From NCBI GenBank assembly GCA_964416595.1, contig CAYQES010000001.1:62001-126000 (forward strand): DNA of 64,000 bases, given 5' to 3'. Below are positions 1-8,635 of the stretch, piece after piece (position 1 is the first letter of the stretch; each line of letters opens with the position of its first letter). Origin of the DNA: JAKFYM01 sp964416595 (lineage in GTDB: Bacteria > Bdellovibrionota > UBA1018 > CAIPTA01). The notes beneath the pieces are model-generated. The model ran no database searches and was not told the origin of the DNA. It saw nothing but the letters and a program-made list of their open reading frames with translations. A program made the translations under genes and the position numbers.

Positions 1-1253
1 TACCGAATTGGCGGCCCCATGTCCCGGTGGGTCAGTTTGAACCAAGCCTTCGCGAACGCATCGGCAAAGGCCTGGTGATCCTTATGGAAGCGCCTCGAGA
101 TTGCTTCGTACTTTTTGTCGAACTTCAGAGCCAGGTCGGCCGTCGTCATCATCGGCCGATGCTTGATCGATGGATCGTGCGCGTCCGGAATCAGATCTTT
201 TTCCTCGCAGCTCTTGGCCGCCCATTGATGGGCGCCCGCAGGGCTTTTCACCAACTCCCAATCGTACTTGAACATCATCTCGAAGTAGCCGTTGTCCCAT
301 TTCGTGGGATTTGGCTTCCAAGCGCCTTCGATACCGCTTGTCGTCGTGTGTTTGCCTTTACCGGTTTCGAAGTTGTTGATCCAGCCGAAACCCATATGAT
401 GGATTTCCGCCCCCTCGGGCTCTTTGCCGACGTGTTTTGGATCGCCAGCGCCGTGAGCTTTTCCGAAAGTGTGGCCGCCTGCGACCAGTGCAACGGTTTC
501 TTCGTCATTCATTGCCATTCGGCCGAAGGTTTCCCGGATGTCACGGGCCGAAGCAACAGGATCGGGCTTACCATTTGGTCCTTCTGGGTTGACGTAGATC
601 AGGCCCATTTGCACGGCAGCGAGTGGATTGTCGAGCTCGCGATCACCTTGGTAACGCTTATCACCCATCCACTCTGTCTCGGAGCCCCAGAAGATGTCTT
701 CCCCTGGCTCCCAGGTGTCGGGACGCCCGCCAGCGAAGCCGAGAGTCTTGAAGCCCATGGACTCCAGCGCCACGTTTCCGGTGAGGATCATTAAATCCGC
801 CCAGGAAATTTGCCGACCGTATTTTTTCTTGATCGGCCATAGGAGCCGGCGAGCCTTATCCAGATTGCCGTTATCAGGCCAGCTGTTCAGCGGCGCGAAT
901 CTTTGTCCACCCGATCTCGCGCCCCCGCGACCATCGAAAGTGCGATAGGTGCCGGCACTGTGCCAAGCCATCCGGATGAACAAACCACCATAGTGTCCCC
1001 AGTCAGCTGGCCACCACTCTTGAGAGTCCGTCATGAGCTTGTGGAGATCAGCTTTGAGAGCTTGGTAATCGAGTTTTTTAAAGTCTCTGGCGTAATCATA
1101 GGCCGCACCCATCGGGTTCGACTTCGAAGAGTGCTGATGCAGGATTCTTAAATTCAACTGCTCTGGCCACCACTGGCGATTCGACTGCGACTTGTTGACA
1201 GTGTTAGACACCCGGCCGGTAGAGAATGGACATTTCTGTGTTTCGGTTTCCAT
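1..1253 (-). CDS. katG: Catalase-peroxidase KatG (N-terminal part, truncated by window edge)
   Basis: Bifunctional haem enzyme that destroys hydrogen peroxide. The open frame runs from an ATG at 1253 leftward to the window edge, giving about 417 residues of a protein that is normally about 730; the C-terminal half lies outside. The distal-site triad is visible as Arg94, Trp97 and His98 (RMAWHSAGTYR). The Tyr of the Met-Tyr-Trp crosslink lies in LIYVNPEGP, and the proximal haem-ligand His in GGHTFGKAHGAG. An AGAGGAAA ribosome-binding site sits just before the start. The gene is divergent from the mnmD-type gene. No OxyR or PerR box was recognised upstream. The identification is secure; only the missing half is untested. 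Confidence 0.95.
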   Translation of the reverse strand, partial: METETQKCPFSTGRVSNTVNKSQSNRQWWPEQLNLRILHQHSSKSNPMGAAYDYARDFKKLDYQALKADLHKLMTDSQEWWPADWGHYGGLFIRMAWHSAGTYRTFDGRGGARSGGQRFAPLNSWPDNGNLDKARRLLWPIKKKYGRQISWADLMILTGNVALESMGFKTLGFAGGRPDTWEPGEDIFWGSETEWMGDKRYQGDRELDNPLAAVQMGLIYVNPEGPNGKPDPVASARDIRETFGRMAMNDEETVALVAGGHTFGKAHGAGDPKHVGKEPEGAEIHHMGFGWINNFETGKGKHTTTSGIEGAWKPNPTKWDNGYFEMMFKYDWELVKSPAGAHQWAAKSCEEKDLIPDAHDPSIKHRPMMTTADLALKFDKKYEAISRRFHKDHQAFADAFAKAWFKLTHRDMGPPIR

Positions 1254-1555
1254 GTTATTTCCTCTCTATTTACGGTTGTAAGCCTAATCGAAAACCACTT
1301 AAAGTTTCAATCCGTTTCCGGGGATTTTCGAGAGTCGATCCGCGCTTAGGGCACGCACATCTGTGCATTGCTCCATCCATGTCGTTAGGCATGATGTCGC
1401 GCGGGTAATGGCGAGGCTGTTACTCATTAGGGGCTCAGTTAAAAAGGAATGACTTAAACCCACCAGACAGACGAAAAAGCAGACGCTTAATGCTTTGCCA
1501 CGGGAAAAAACAGTTTCCTTTGCATCCTTACGCTCACGCCATATAAGAAGGCTGC
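1254..1555. other. Intergenic region between divergent katG and mnmD
   Basis: About 300 bases between two divergent starts, so both promoters must lie here. A weak leftward match for katG is TTGAAA (about 1304-1309) with a poor TAGGCT-like -10. An AAGAAGG ribosome-binding site for mnmD lies just before 1556. I see no tRNA, repeat or convincing ORF in it. Confidence 0.5.
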
Positions 1556-2206
1556 ATGCGCTTTACTGTACAAGAAACCCAAGCCGGCAAAACCGTTTTC
1601 GACCAACAAGCAGGCGAATGCTTCAAAAGCCGCCATAGTGCTTGGGATGAGGCTGACCAGGTATTTTACCGTCCAGGCATTGCCGAAAATCCTTGGTTTG
1701 GCGAGGCCAAGCCCTTCAAAGTACTAGAATTAGGATTCGGTTTAGGAACTAACTTCCTCTTTTTACAAGATAAACCCGTTCATCTTGTAAGCCTCGATCG
1801 GGATCTTTCAGGAGCGCGCTTCTTTTTGGAACAAGAGCCCAACGAGAGTTTAGAAACCATTGTTAGCCAAAAAAAATTCATAAGGGATTCCTTTAAGGGT
1901 GAGCTTTGGGAGATAGATTTTACGGAAGCACTACCTAAACTTTTGGCCCAAAAGCAGCAATTTCACTGCATCTATTTTGATCCTTTTTCACCAAAAGCAA
2001 ACCCGGAAGCTTGGCGCCTTCAAATGTTTAGTTGGGCAGCGGCGCTTTTGCATCCAGGCGGTCGATTGGTTACCTATTCCGTGAGTAGGATCGCAAAAGA
2101 GGGAGCCAAAGCCGCTGGCCTTGAGGTGCAAAAAAGAGATCTGCCCTCAGCGCTCCACAAACGAAGCTCTCTCCTTGCCATCAAACCCCGGGAACCTCTA
2201 GAGTAA
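1556..2206 (+). CDS. mnmD: MnmD-type tRNA methyltransferase (MnmC N-domain family)
   Basis: SAM-dependent methyltransferase of the MnmC N-terminal (DUF752) family. These enzymes add the final methyl group when making mnm5(s2)U at wobble position 34 of tRNA. At 216 residues this is the stand-alone methyltransferase without the FAD oxidase half of E. coli MnmC. The SAM-binding loop LELGFGLGTNFLF is near residues 56-68, and the family motif YFDPFSPKANPEAW is near residue 139. It starts at an ATG after AAGAAGG and is followed 3 bases later by the cation exporter gene, so the two are probably co-transcribed. What supplies the aminomethyl intermediate (MnmEG, or a separate oxidase) is not visible in the window. 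Confidence 0.82.
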   Translation: MRFTVQETQAGKTVFDQQAGECFKSRHSAWDEADQVFYRPGIAENPWFGEAKPFKVLELGFGLGTNFLFLQDKPVHLVSLDRDLSGARFFLEQEPNESLETIVSQKKFIRDSFKGELWEIDFTEALPKLLAQKQQFHCIYFDPFSPKANPEAWRLQMFSWAAALLHPGGRLVTYSVSRIAKEGAKAAGLEVQKRDLPSALHKRSSLLAIKPREPLE

Positions 2207-2209
2207 ATT

Positions 2210-3214
2210 ATGGCAAAAAATCGGGAAGCGAAGTGGCGTTTTTGGGCGGGAATGCTTTCCCTGGCGCTAGGCCTTGTGATCATGGCCCTAAAATTTTATG
2301 CCTATCGCCTAACGAACTCCACGGCGATTTTATCCGATGCTTTGGAAAGTGTGGTGAATGTGGTGGCCGCAGCTTTTGCGATCTGGGCGATCCGCGCCGC
2401 GGAAGCACCACCTGATGAAAACCATCCTTATGGTCATGGAAAATTTGAATTTGTCACAGCCGTATTTGAAGGTGGATTGATTTCCTTTGCGGCACTGATG
2501 ATAGCCTACGAAGCGATCGCAAGTTTCATCCGGGGCCCTGTTCCTCCCCAACTAGATCAAGGCTTAACAGTGATGATTCTGGCGGGAGGATTAAATGGTT
2601 TCTTAGGATTAGTGTTGGTGCGGATTGGAAAGCGCACTGATTCTGCCGCCCTAACGGCCGACGGGAAACATGTGTTCACGGATTTTCTCACCACCGTGGG
2701 CATTCTCTTGGGCTTAGGGTTGGTTAAGCTAACAGGCTACGCTTGGCTCGATCCCTTGATCGCACTTTTGATGGCGTTTTTGTTAGCCTATACGGGCGTT
2801 CCTTTAGTGCGTTCCGCTTTGGACGGCTTGATGGATGCGGCCGATAATTCCCTTTTAGAAAAACTTTTGGGTTCTTTAGAGAGAAACCGTCAGCCAGGTT
2901 TGATCCGGGTGCACCATGTGCGAGCCATGCGCAATGGCCGCCGCATTCATGTGGACGGGCATTTAGTGGTGCCAGAGTTTTGGTCCGTGGAAGAAGCCCA
3001 CGATCGCACGGAACAGTATGAATCCCTTGTGGTGAAAGATATTTTTCCCGAAGGTGAAATGGAATTCCACGTGGATCCTTGCCGTCGCCTCTATTGCCGA
3101 AGCTGCGATCTTGCCCCCTGCCCCATCCGCCAGGAAGCTTTCACCCACCGGCCGCCCCTAAATCTCATGGAGCTCATGAGTCCGGTTGACATCACGGACC
3201 GCCCCAAGCCATAA
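2210..3214 (+). CDS. Cation diffusion facilitator (CDF) family transporter
   Basis: Inner-membrane proton-coupled exporter of divalent metal ions (Zn, Fe, Mn or Co) at 334 residues. The N-terminal half holds about six membrane segments, with the CDF metal-site signatures DALES in helix 2, HPYGHGKFE in the following loop and DGKHVFTDF in helix 5. The C-terminal half is the cytoplasmic ferredoxin-like domain (from about residue 205; HVRAMRNGRRIHVDGHL). A cysteine cluster near the C-terminus (CRRLYCRSCDLAPC, about residues 285-298) is not standard for the family and could be an extra metal site. The gene starts 3 bases after the mnmD-type gene. The transported metal cannot be told from sequence alone. 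Confidence 0.88.
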   Translation: MAKNREAKWRFWAGMLSLALGLVIMALKFYAYRLTNSTAILSDALESVVNVVAAAFAIWAIRAAEAPPDENHPYGHGKFEFVTAVFEGGLISFAALMIAYEAIASFIRGPVPPQLDQGLTVMILAGGLNGFLGLVLVRIGKRTDSAALTADGKHVFTDFLTTVGILLGLGLVKLTGYAWLDPLIALLMAFLLAYTGVPLVRSALDGLMDAADNSLLEKLLGSLERNRQPGLIRVHHVRAMRNGRRIHVDGHLVVPEFWSVEEAHDRTEQYESLVVKDIFPEGEMEFHVDPCRRLYCRSCDLAPCPIRQEAFTHRPPLNLMELMSPVDITDRPKP

Positions 3215-3220
3215 ACCTCC

Positions 3221-3721
3221 ATGGCTTTGCCCACGGGAAAACGTTTTGAAGTGCTGGTGGATAAAAAAGAAAATCCCAAAAAATGCACGATCCAAGTGTT
3301 AAAAAATCGTCCAGATTTTGCTTTACGCTTTTTTGGGTCCAATAAACCTATTCAGCCGTTCCAAGCCGATTGCCTCTTGCACGTGGACGGCGAAAGTCTC
3401 GACCAAATGGATCGCTCCAGCCTCCACTCCCTTGCCCTCCTCGATTGCACCTGGCGGAAAGTGGAACCTACCTTGCGACGCATGCAACCCTTGCCGCGTT
3501 TAGTGCGCATCCCCGAAGGATTTCTCACGGCCTATCCTAGGCGCAATAAAAAAGGGGAAGACCCTGAGGCTGGCCTCGCCACCGTGGAAGCCCTATTCAT
3601 TGCCGCGGCCTTCTTAGGGTTTTGGGATGAAAGTTTGCTGGAAAAGTATTACTTTAAGGATCCTTTTTTAAAGAATAACGAAACTTTGTGGCGGAAATTT
3701 CAACTGGGTCCTTATGCTTAA
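3221..3721 (+). CDS. Tsr3-like (DUF367/DTW-superfamily) putative aminocarboxypropyltransferase
   Basis: This 166-residue protein resembles archaeal/eukaryotic Tsr3, which transfers the 3-amino-3-carboxypropyl group of SAM to a modified uridine in small-subunit rRNA. The visible match is LLDCTWRKVEP (residues 73-83, compare the Tsr3 'DCSWA' motif), then LPRLVRIPEG where Tsr3 has 'LPYLVAANPVNYG', then ATVEALFIAAAFLGF (about 120-134, compare 'NCVEALAACFAIVG'). It ends with a 'DPFLKNNETLWRKF' tail like the Tsr3 'GFLELNKELLEIY'. The N-terminal beta domain (residues 1-60) also fits. It overlaps the following SDR gene by 8 bases. The related bacterial family is TapT (YfiP, DTW), which acts on tRNA acp3U47, so the substrate is open. 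No enzyme function is proven here. Confidence 0.65.
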   Translation: MALPTGKRFEVLVDKKENPKKCTIQVLKNRPDFALRFFGSNKPIQPFQADCLLHVDGESLDQMDRSSLHSLALLDCTWRKVEPTLRRMQPLPRLVRIPEGFLTAYPRRNKKGEDPEAGLATVEALFIAAAFLGFWDESLLEKYYFKDPFLKNNETLWRKFQLGPYA

Positions 3722-4469
3722 CACTGGCACAATCCTGATCACCGGCGCCACCAGTGGCTTCGGTTTAGCTACCGCACGTTTGTTGGCCAAGCGTTGGCCC
3801 AACGCCCATTTTCTGCTCACGGGCCGCAGAGTGGAACGGCTCGAAGCCTTGGTGCAAGAAATTGGAACAGAACGGGCCAAGTCCGCGGCCTTTGATATTC
3901 GTAGCCGTTCCGCTGTGGAAAAATTTTCTAGGGATTTTGATCTACGAAACGTGAGCGTGCTCGTGAATAATGCGGGTCTTGCGGCTGGTTTAGCGCTTTT
4001 CCAAGAATCCGATGTGGACGACTGGGAACAAATGATCGACACCAACCTTAAAGGCTTACTTTACATTACGCGCGCCGTGATTCCCCATATGATCGCGAGA
4101 AAAGAAGGGCATATCGTAAATTTAGGCTCCGTGGCCGGCCACTCCGTTTACCCAAAAGGCCATGTGTATAACGCCACAAAATTTGCGGTACGTGCCCTAA
4201 ACGAAAGCCTGCGGATTGATACCCTCGGCACAGGCGTGCGAGTAACCAGCATCGATCCCGGCATGGCGGAAACGGAATTTTCCGTGGTGCGTTTTAAGGG
4301 TGATGTAAATAAGGCCAAGGCCGTGTATGAAGGCATAGAAGCTTTAAAAGCTGAAGATATCGCCGAAGCGATTCTCTGGAGTTTAGAGCGCCCAAAGCAT
4401 GTGAATATCCAAGAACTATTGATCATGCCCACGAACCAAGCCACGCCCCGGGATGTAGTGAGAAAATAA
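3714..4469 (+). CDS. Short-chain dehydrogenase/reductase, YdfG-like
   Basis: Classical SDR of 251 residues with the NAD(P)-binding motif TGATSGFG (residues 10-17), NNAG (85-88), catalytic Ser139 and the YNATK pair Tyr152/Lys156. The order and the C-terminal region (HVNIQELLIMPTNQA) match the YdfG/3-hydroxy acid dehydrogenase subgroup (malonic semialdehyde and serine-type substrates, NADP dependent). An Arg pair after the third strand (GRRVERL) agrees with NADP preference. The gene overlaps the Tsr3-like gene by 8 bases and its stop overlaps the prfC start by one base, so translation of this run is probably coupled. The substrate is inferred from the subgroup only. Confidence 0.85.
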   Translation: MLNTGTILITGATSGFGLATARLLAKRWPNAHFLLTGRRVERLEALVQEIGTERAKSAAFDIRSRSAVEKFSRDFDLRNVSVLVNNAGLAAGLALFQESDVDDWEQMIDTNLKGLLYITRAVIPHMIARKEGHIVNLGSVAGHSVYPKGHVYNATKFAVRALNESLRIDTLGTGVRVTSIDPGMAETEFSVVRFKGDVNKAKAVYEGIEALKAEDIAEAILWSLERPKHVNIQELLIMPTNQATPRDVVRK

Positions 4470-6100
4470 TGCTGAATCCCACCGATCTAAAAGAAATCCA
4501 GCGGCGCCGCACGTTCGCCATCATCTCCCACCCGGACGCGGGTAAAACCACCATGACCGAAAAACTCCTTCTCTACGGTGGCGCTATTCACGAAGCCGGA
4601 GAAGTAAAAGCCAAAAAAGAACGGCGTTCGGCCCGCTCGGACTGGATGAAGCTCGAGCAAGAGCGGGGAATTTCTGTGTCCACTTCCGTGATGCAGTTTG
4701 ATTTTGCGAATCTTCGCATCAATCTACTGGATACTCCCGGCCACGCGGATTTCTCGGAGGATACCTACCGCACTCTTGCCGCCGTGGATTCCGCCGTGAT
4801 GGTGCTCGATAACGCCAAGGGCGTGGAGACCCAAACCCGCAAACTCTTTGAGGTTTGCCGCTTGCGTCGCACTCCGATTTTCACTTTCATCAACAAACTC
4901 GATCGCGAGGGCCGCTCGCCTTTCGAGCTCATGGACGAGGTGGAAAAAATCCTGCGCATCCAGTGCAATCCTATCTCCTGGCCTATTGGGATGGGCAAAG
5001 GCTTCAAGGGCATTTATCACCGGCCTTTGAAAAAAATTATTTTGTTCCGGGATCAAGGCTTTGCGACCGATGAAGCCGAAGAGCGGCAATTTGATTCTGT
5101 CACCGATCCAAGGCTTACGGAAGTTTTGGGAGAAGAAAACCATGCGCAGCTCGTGGAAGATATCGAACTTGTGGATGGCACCATTGGCCCCTTCGATCGG
5201 GAGGCATTTTTAAAAGCCGATGTAACGCCCGTGATGTTCGGCTCCGCCCGCACGAACTTCGGCATCCGCGCTTTCTTAGAACTTTTCACGGAAGTGGCGC
5301 CCGCTCCTTTTCCTCAAAGCACCCACCAGGGCGAAGTGAAACCCACGGATCCAGAGTTTTCAGGCTTCGTGTTTAAGATCCAAGCCAATATGGACAAAAT
5401 GCACCGGGATCGGATCGTGTTCATTCGCCTTTGCTCCGGAAAATTTGAGCGCGGTATGTACGCCAAACACGCCCGCCTCGAAAAAGAAATCCGCCTCTCC
5501 CACTCCACCCAATTTATGGCCCGGGATCGATCCCTCGTGGAAGTGGCCTACGCGGGAGATATCATTGGTCTCCATGACACGGGCAATTGCAAAATTGGCG
5601 ACACCCTCTATACGGGCAGCAAAAAAATTGAATTTGCCGGCATCCCGCAATTTTCTCCGGAACACTTCGCGAAAGTAGATTTGGCGGATCCTCTCAAACG
5701 AAAACAATTTAATAAGGGCTTGAGTGAGCTTTGTGAAGAAGGCACCGTGCAGCTATTTGTGGATCCAAGAGTTGGTGATCAGGATCCAATCCTCGGAGCC
5801 GTGGGTCAGTTGCAGTTTGAAGTACTACTCTACCGAATGAAGGATGAATACGGGGTGGATGTGCGATTACGCCCTCAGCCCTTTAAACATGCCCGCTGGA
5901 TCCGCGCCCGGGATGGTAAAAACACAAAAGTGGATCCCCAATCCGTAAAAGGCACCCTCACCTATGTAGAAGATCACCTGGGTAATGTGGTTGGGCTTTT
6001 TACCAGTGATTTCCACCTGCAATGGGCAGAACACAACAATGAGGGCGTGGTCTTCCTAGAAAACATGATGAGCCGCGTTGAAGCGGAGCGTAAAGCGTAA
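4469..6100 (+). CDS. prfC: Peptide chain release factor 3 (RF3)
   Basis: Translational GTPase that removes RF1/RF2 from the ribosome after termination. At 543 residues it is full length. It shows the P-loop SHPDAGKTT (about 20-28), the switch II motif DTPGHADF, the NKLD specificity motif, the RF3-specific switch I region (RRSARSDWMKLEQERGISV) and the domain 2-3 region through KHARWI. The start codon shares its A with the SDR stop codon, so it is translationally coupled. The reading frame is intact. Confidence 0.97.
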   Translation: MLNPTDLKEIQRRRTFAIISHPDAGKTTMTEKLLLYGGAIHEAGEVKAKKERRSARSDWMKLEQERGISVSTSVMQFDFANLRINLLDTPGHADFSEDTYRTLAAVDSAVMVLDNAKGVETQTRKLFEVCRLRRTPIFTFINKLDREGRSPFELMDEVEKILRIQCNPISWPIGMGKGFKGIYHRPLKKIILFRDQGFATDEAEERQFDSVTDPRLTEVLGEENHAQLVEDIELVDGTIGPFDREAFLKADVTPVMFGSARTNFGIRAFLELFTEVAPAPFPQSTHQGEVKPTDPEFSGFVFKIQANMDKMHRDRIVFIRLCSGKFERGMYAKHARLEKEIRLSHSTQFMARDRSLVEVAYAGDIIGLHDTGNCKIGDTLYTGSKKIEFAGIPQFSPEHFAKVDLADPLKRKQFNKGLSELCEEGTVQLFVDPRVGDQDPILGAVGQLQFEVLLYRMKDEYGVDVRLRPQPFKHARWIRARDGKNTKVDPQSVKGTLTYVEDHLGNVVGLFTSDFHLQWAEHNNEGVVFLENMMSRVEAERKA

Positions 6101-6183
6101 ATCTTTATAAAAATCTAAAGTTCCTTTTCCCGAACTTTCTGCTAAACCTGAAGCGGCCCTTACACCCTTCGAAGGAAACCATA

Positions 6184-7059
6184 ATGAAAACTTTTTTAGC
6201 AGCCCTCGCGTTAGTAGTTTCCCTGCAGGCCACTGCCGCCGTGAAAAATGAAATCAATATTGGTTTTAACCCCGCGGAAAACGCTGATGTGGTGGAAACC
6301 AATGGCAAACTTTTTTCCGAATACTATAAAAAAGCCACGGGCCTAAACGTGAAAACCTTTATTGCCACGGATTATACGGCTTTGATTGAAGCTTTACGTT
6401 CGGGACGCATTGATTTTGCTTTTTTACCGCCCTTTAGTTTCGTGAAAGCCGAAGAAGTGGCCGGAGCCAAGGTGCTCATGAAATCTGTGCGTAAGGGCCA
6501 ATCCGTATTCTATAGCGGCATCATTGTGCGCTCCGATAAAGGCTTCAATAAAATTGAGGATTTAAAAGGTAAAAATATCGCCTGGGTGGATCCCGCGTCT
6601 TCTTCCGGGTTCATCGTTCCGAAAGCGGCCCTAATGACCAAAAAGAAAATCCAGCCCGATAGTTTTTTTGGCAAACAGGTCTATGCCGGCTCCCATGATG
6701 CTCTTGTGTTAGCCGTTTTGAATGGCACCGTAGATGCGGGAGCCACCTTCGTAAATGATACCAAGGGGGAAGATGGCGCCTGGACCCAATTCCTCAAAAC
6801 CGAAGCGGATCGTAAGAAAATTAAAATGATTTTTGTGTCTGATCCAATCCCTGGCGATACCATGGCCACCACCAATAAATTCGCCACCGAACACAAAGAA
6901 ATCGTGGATAAAACCACAAAAATCCTGGCCGATATGGGCAAAAACGAAGAAGGCAAAGCGATCTTAAAGGCCCTCTATCGCATCGATTCCATGGTGCCCG
7001 CCACGTCGAAGGAATACCAACCCTTGCGTGATGCGGCCAAACTCATTGATATCAAGTAA
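6184..7059 (+). CDS. phnD: PhnD-like phosphate/phosphonate/phosphite ABC transporter binding protein
   Basis: Periplasmic substrate-binding protein of 291 residues with a signal peptide (about residues 1-19, MKTFLAALALVVSLQATAA). The family features are a conserved SGRIDFAFLPPFSFVKA segment, then SGFIVPKAAL and GSHDALVLAVLNGTVDAGATF. A GAAGGA ribosome-binding site precedes the ATG. It heads a phnD-phnC-phnE operon. A 7-bp inverted repeat (6117-6123 with 6132-6138) lies between prfC and this gene. No C-P lyase genes are present, so phosphonate breakdown is not supported; phosphite, phosphate esters or phosphonates are all possible ligands. Confidence 0.88.
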   Translation: MKTFLAALALVVSLQATAAVKNEINIGFNPAENADVVETNGKLFSEYYKKATGLNVKTFIATDYTALIEALRSGRIDFAFLPPFSFVKAEEVAGAKVLMKSVRKGQSVFYSGIIVRSDKGFNKIEDLKGKNIAWVDPASSSGFIVPKAALMTKKKIQPDSFFGKQVYAGSHDALVLAVLNGTVDAGATFVNDTKGEDGAWTQFLKTEADRKKIKMIFVSDPIPGDTMATTNKFATEHKEIVDKTTKILADMGKNEEGKAILKALYRIDSMVPATSKEYQPLRDAAKLIDIK

Positions 7060-7070
7060 GGTTTTTCACT

Positions 7071-7835
7071 GTGTCGATCCTCGCGAAGAATCTTTGTAAA
7101 ACTTTTGATGGCGGAAAAACTTTCGCCTTAAAAAATGTGAACCTTGAAATCCAGCAGGGTGAATTCATCGCCATCATTGGCCTCTCTGGCGCAGGGAAAA
7201 GCACATTTTTAAGAGCCATCAACGCCACCAATCCCCCGGGCACCGGTAGCCTGAATGTTTTAGGTAAAGAAGTGAATAAACTCCGGGGCAGCGAACTCGT
7301 AAGTTTACGAAAACAAGTGGGCTTCATTTTCCAACAATTTAATTTGGTCAAAAGCCTCACGGTACTACAAAACGTGCTGGTGGGTCGTATCGCGTATTCC
7401 CCGCTCTGGCGCTCCCTCACGGGCCGTTTTGCGAAAGAAGACCAAGCCATCGCCAAGCGGGCCTTGGATTCCGTAGGCCTTGAAGGCCGTTACCACGAAA
7501 AAGCCCGCAATCTCTCCGGTGGTCAGCAACAACGGGTGGCTATTGCCCGGGCTTTGGTGCAAGAGCCAAAAATCATCCTAGCCGATGAACCCATGGCATC
7601 CCTGGATCCAAAACTCTCGGAAGTAGTGATCCAGATGCTGGAAAAGATCAACCGGGACCAAAACATCACGGTGCTCGTGAACATCCACGTGTTGAGTCTT
7701 GCGAAAAAATACGCCAAACGCATGATCGCTTTTCGTAAGGGGGAAGTGGTGTTTGATGGCCCACCTTCGGCGTTGACCGAAGAAAAAATCGACGAAATCT
7801 ACCACGTGGACCAAAAAATGATGGAGCAACTATGA
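7071..7835 (+). CDS. phnC: PhnC-like phosphonate/phosphate ABC transporter ATPase
   Basis: ATP-binding subunit of 254 residues starting at a GTG 11 bases after phnD. It has Walker A GLSGAGKST (about 37-45), the Q-loop VGFIFQQFNLV, the ABC signature LSGGQQQR, Walker B IILADEP and the switch His in VNIHVLSLA. Between the Q-loop and the signature it carries the PhnC-type segment LVGRIAYSPLWRSLTGRF. Its stop overlaps the phnE start (ATGA), which points to coupled translation. Confidence 0.93.
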   Translation: MSILAKNLCKTFDGGKTFALKNVNLEIQQGEFIAIIGLSGAGKSTFLRAINATNPPGTGSLNVLGKEVNKLRGSELVSLRKQVGFIFQQFNLVKSLTVLQNVLVGRIAYSPLWRSLTGRFAKEDQAIAKRALDSVGLEGRYHEKARNLSGGQQQRVAIARALVQEPKIILADEPMASLDPKLSEVVIQMLEKINRDQNITVLVNIHVLSLAKKYAKRMIAFRKGEVVFDGPPSALTEEKIDEIYHVDQKMMEQL

Positions 7836-8635
7836 GGGAGCTAAAAAAACTAGATATCCCTGCTCCTCAACCTTTCACCTGGAAAACGGCCCTATGGTAT
7901 TTTGTGTTCCTGGTGCTAGCCGTGATCACCTATGGCGCCGCTGGCGCCGTAGAATTCAGCATGGCCCGCCTGATCGAAGGCTTACCACACATGCAGGATT
8001 TCCTATCCCGCATGTGGCCGCCGGATTTCACGATCCTAAATCGCGTGTTGACCGATACCTTGCTCACCATCAACTTAGCTTGGATCGCCACCGTGATCTC
8101 CGCCATCCTCTCTTTGCCCATTGGTTTCATCGCCGCCAATAATATCTTCGATAATAAGCCCTTAAGAGCCTTTGTGATTTTTTTCCTCAATGCGGACCGA
8201 GCCATCGATTCCCTAATCCTCGCCCTATTTTTCGTGAGCGCAGTAGGCTTAGGGCCCTTCCCTGGTACTCTCGCCTTGGCCATCCACTCCGTGGGCATGT
8301 TAGGAAAACTCTTTGCAGATGCCATTGAAGCCGTAGATCGGGGCCCGATCGAAGCCCTGGAAAGCGCGGGAGCTGGAAAACTCGCTACCATTCGCTGGGC
8401 CGTTTGGCCCCAGGTGGCCCCTCACTTCATTAGTTTTTTCCTATTTCGTTTTGAACTAAACGTGCGGGTAGCTGTGGTACTAGGACTAGTGGGAGCCGGC
8501 GGTATCGGCTTCTTGCTCACGCAATACATGCGCCTCTTCCAGTACCAAAAGGTAGCCACCGTGATCCTCGTGATCTTGGTGCTCGTGATGACCGTGGATT
8601 ACTTCTCTTCCAAGCTCCGCCGTTCTGTTTTGTAA
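7832..8635 (+). CDS. phnE: PhnE-like phosphonate/phosphate ABC transporter permease
   Basis: Inner-membrane permease of 267 residues with about six hydrophobic segments and the BPD permease EAA-type loop (DAIEAVDRGPIEALESAGAGKLATIRWAVWP split over about residues 163-193). The end VGAGGIGFLL...VTVDYFSSKLRR is typical of PhnE. It overlaps phnC by 4 bases, and the next gene, xthA, begins at the base directly after its stop codon, so exonuclease III is probably made from the same transcript. Confidence 0.92.
   Translation: MRELKKLDIPAPQPFTWKTALWYFVFLVLAVITYGAAGAVEFSMARLIEGLPHMQDFLSRMWPPDFTILNRVLTDTLLTINLAWIATVISAILSLPIGFIAANNIFDNKPLRAFVIFFLNADRAIDSLILALFFVSAVGLGPFPGTLALAIHSVGMLGKLFADAIEAVDRGPIEALESAGAGKLATIRWAVWPQVAPHFISFFLFRFELNVRVAVVLGLVGAGGIGFLLTQYMRLFQYQKVATVILVILVLVMTVDYFSSKLRRSVL

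Noticed and set aside
27..1151. Rightward open frames in the first kilobase
   Set aside because: They are antisense to katG, whose leftward frame runs unbroken to the window edge with all active-site motifs.
6117..6138. Inverted repeat between prfC and phnD as terminator or Pho box
   Set aside because: The 7-bp stem has no T-run, and the sequence lacks the two direct 7-base repeats of a Pho box.
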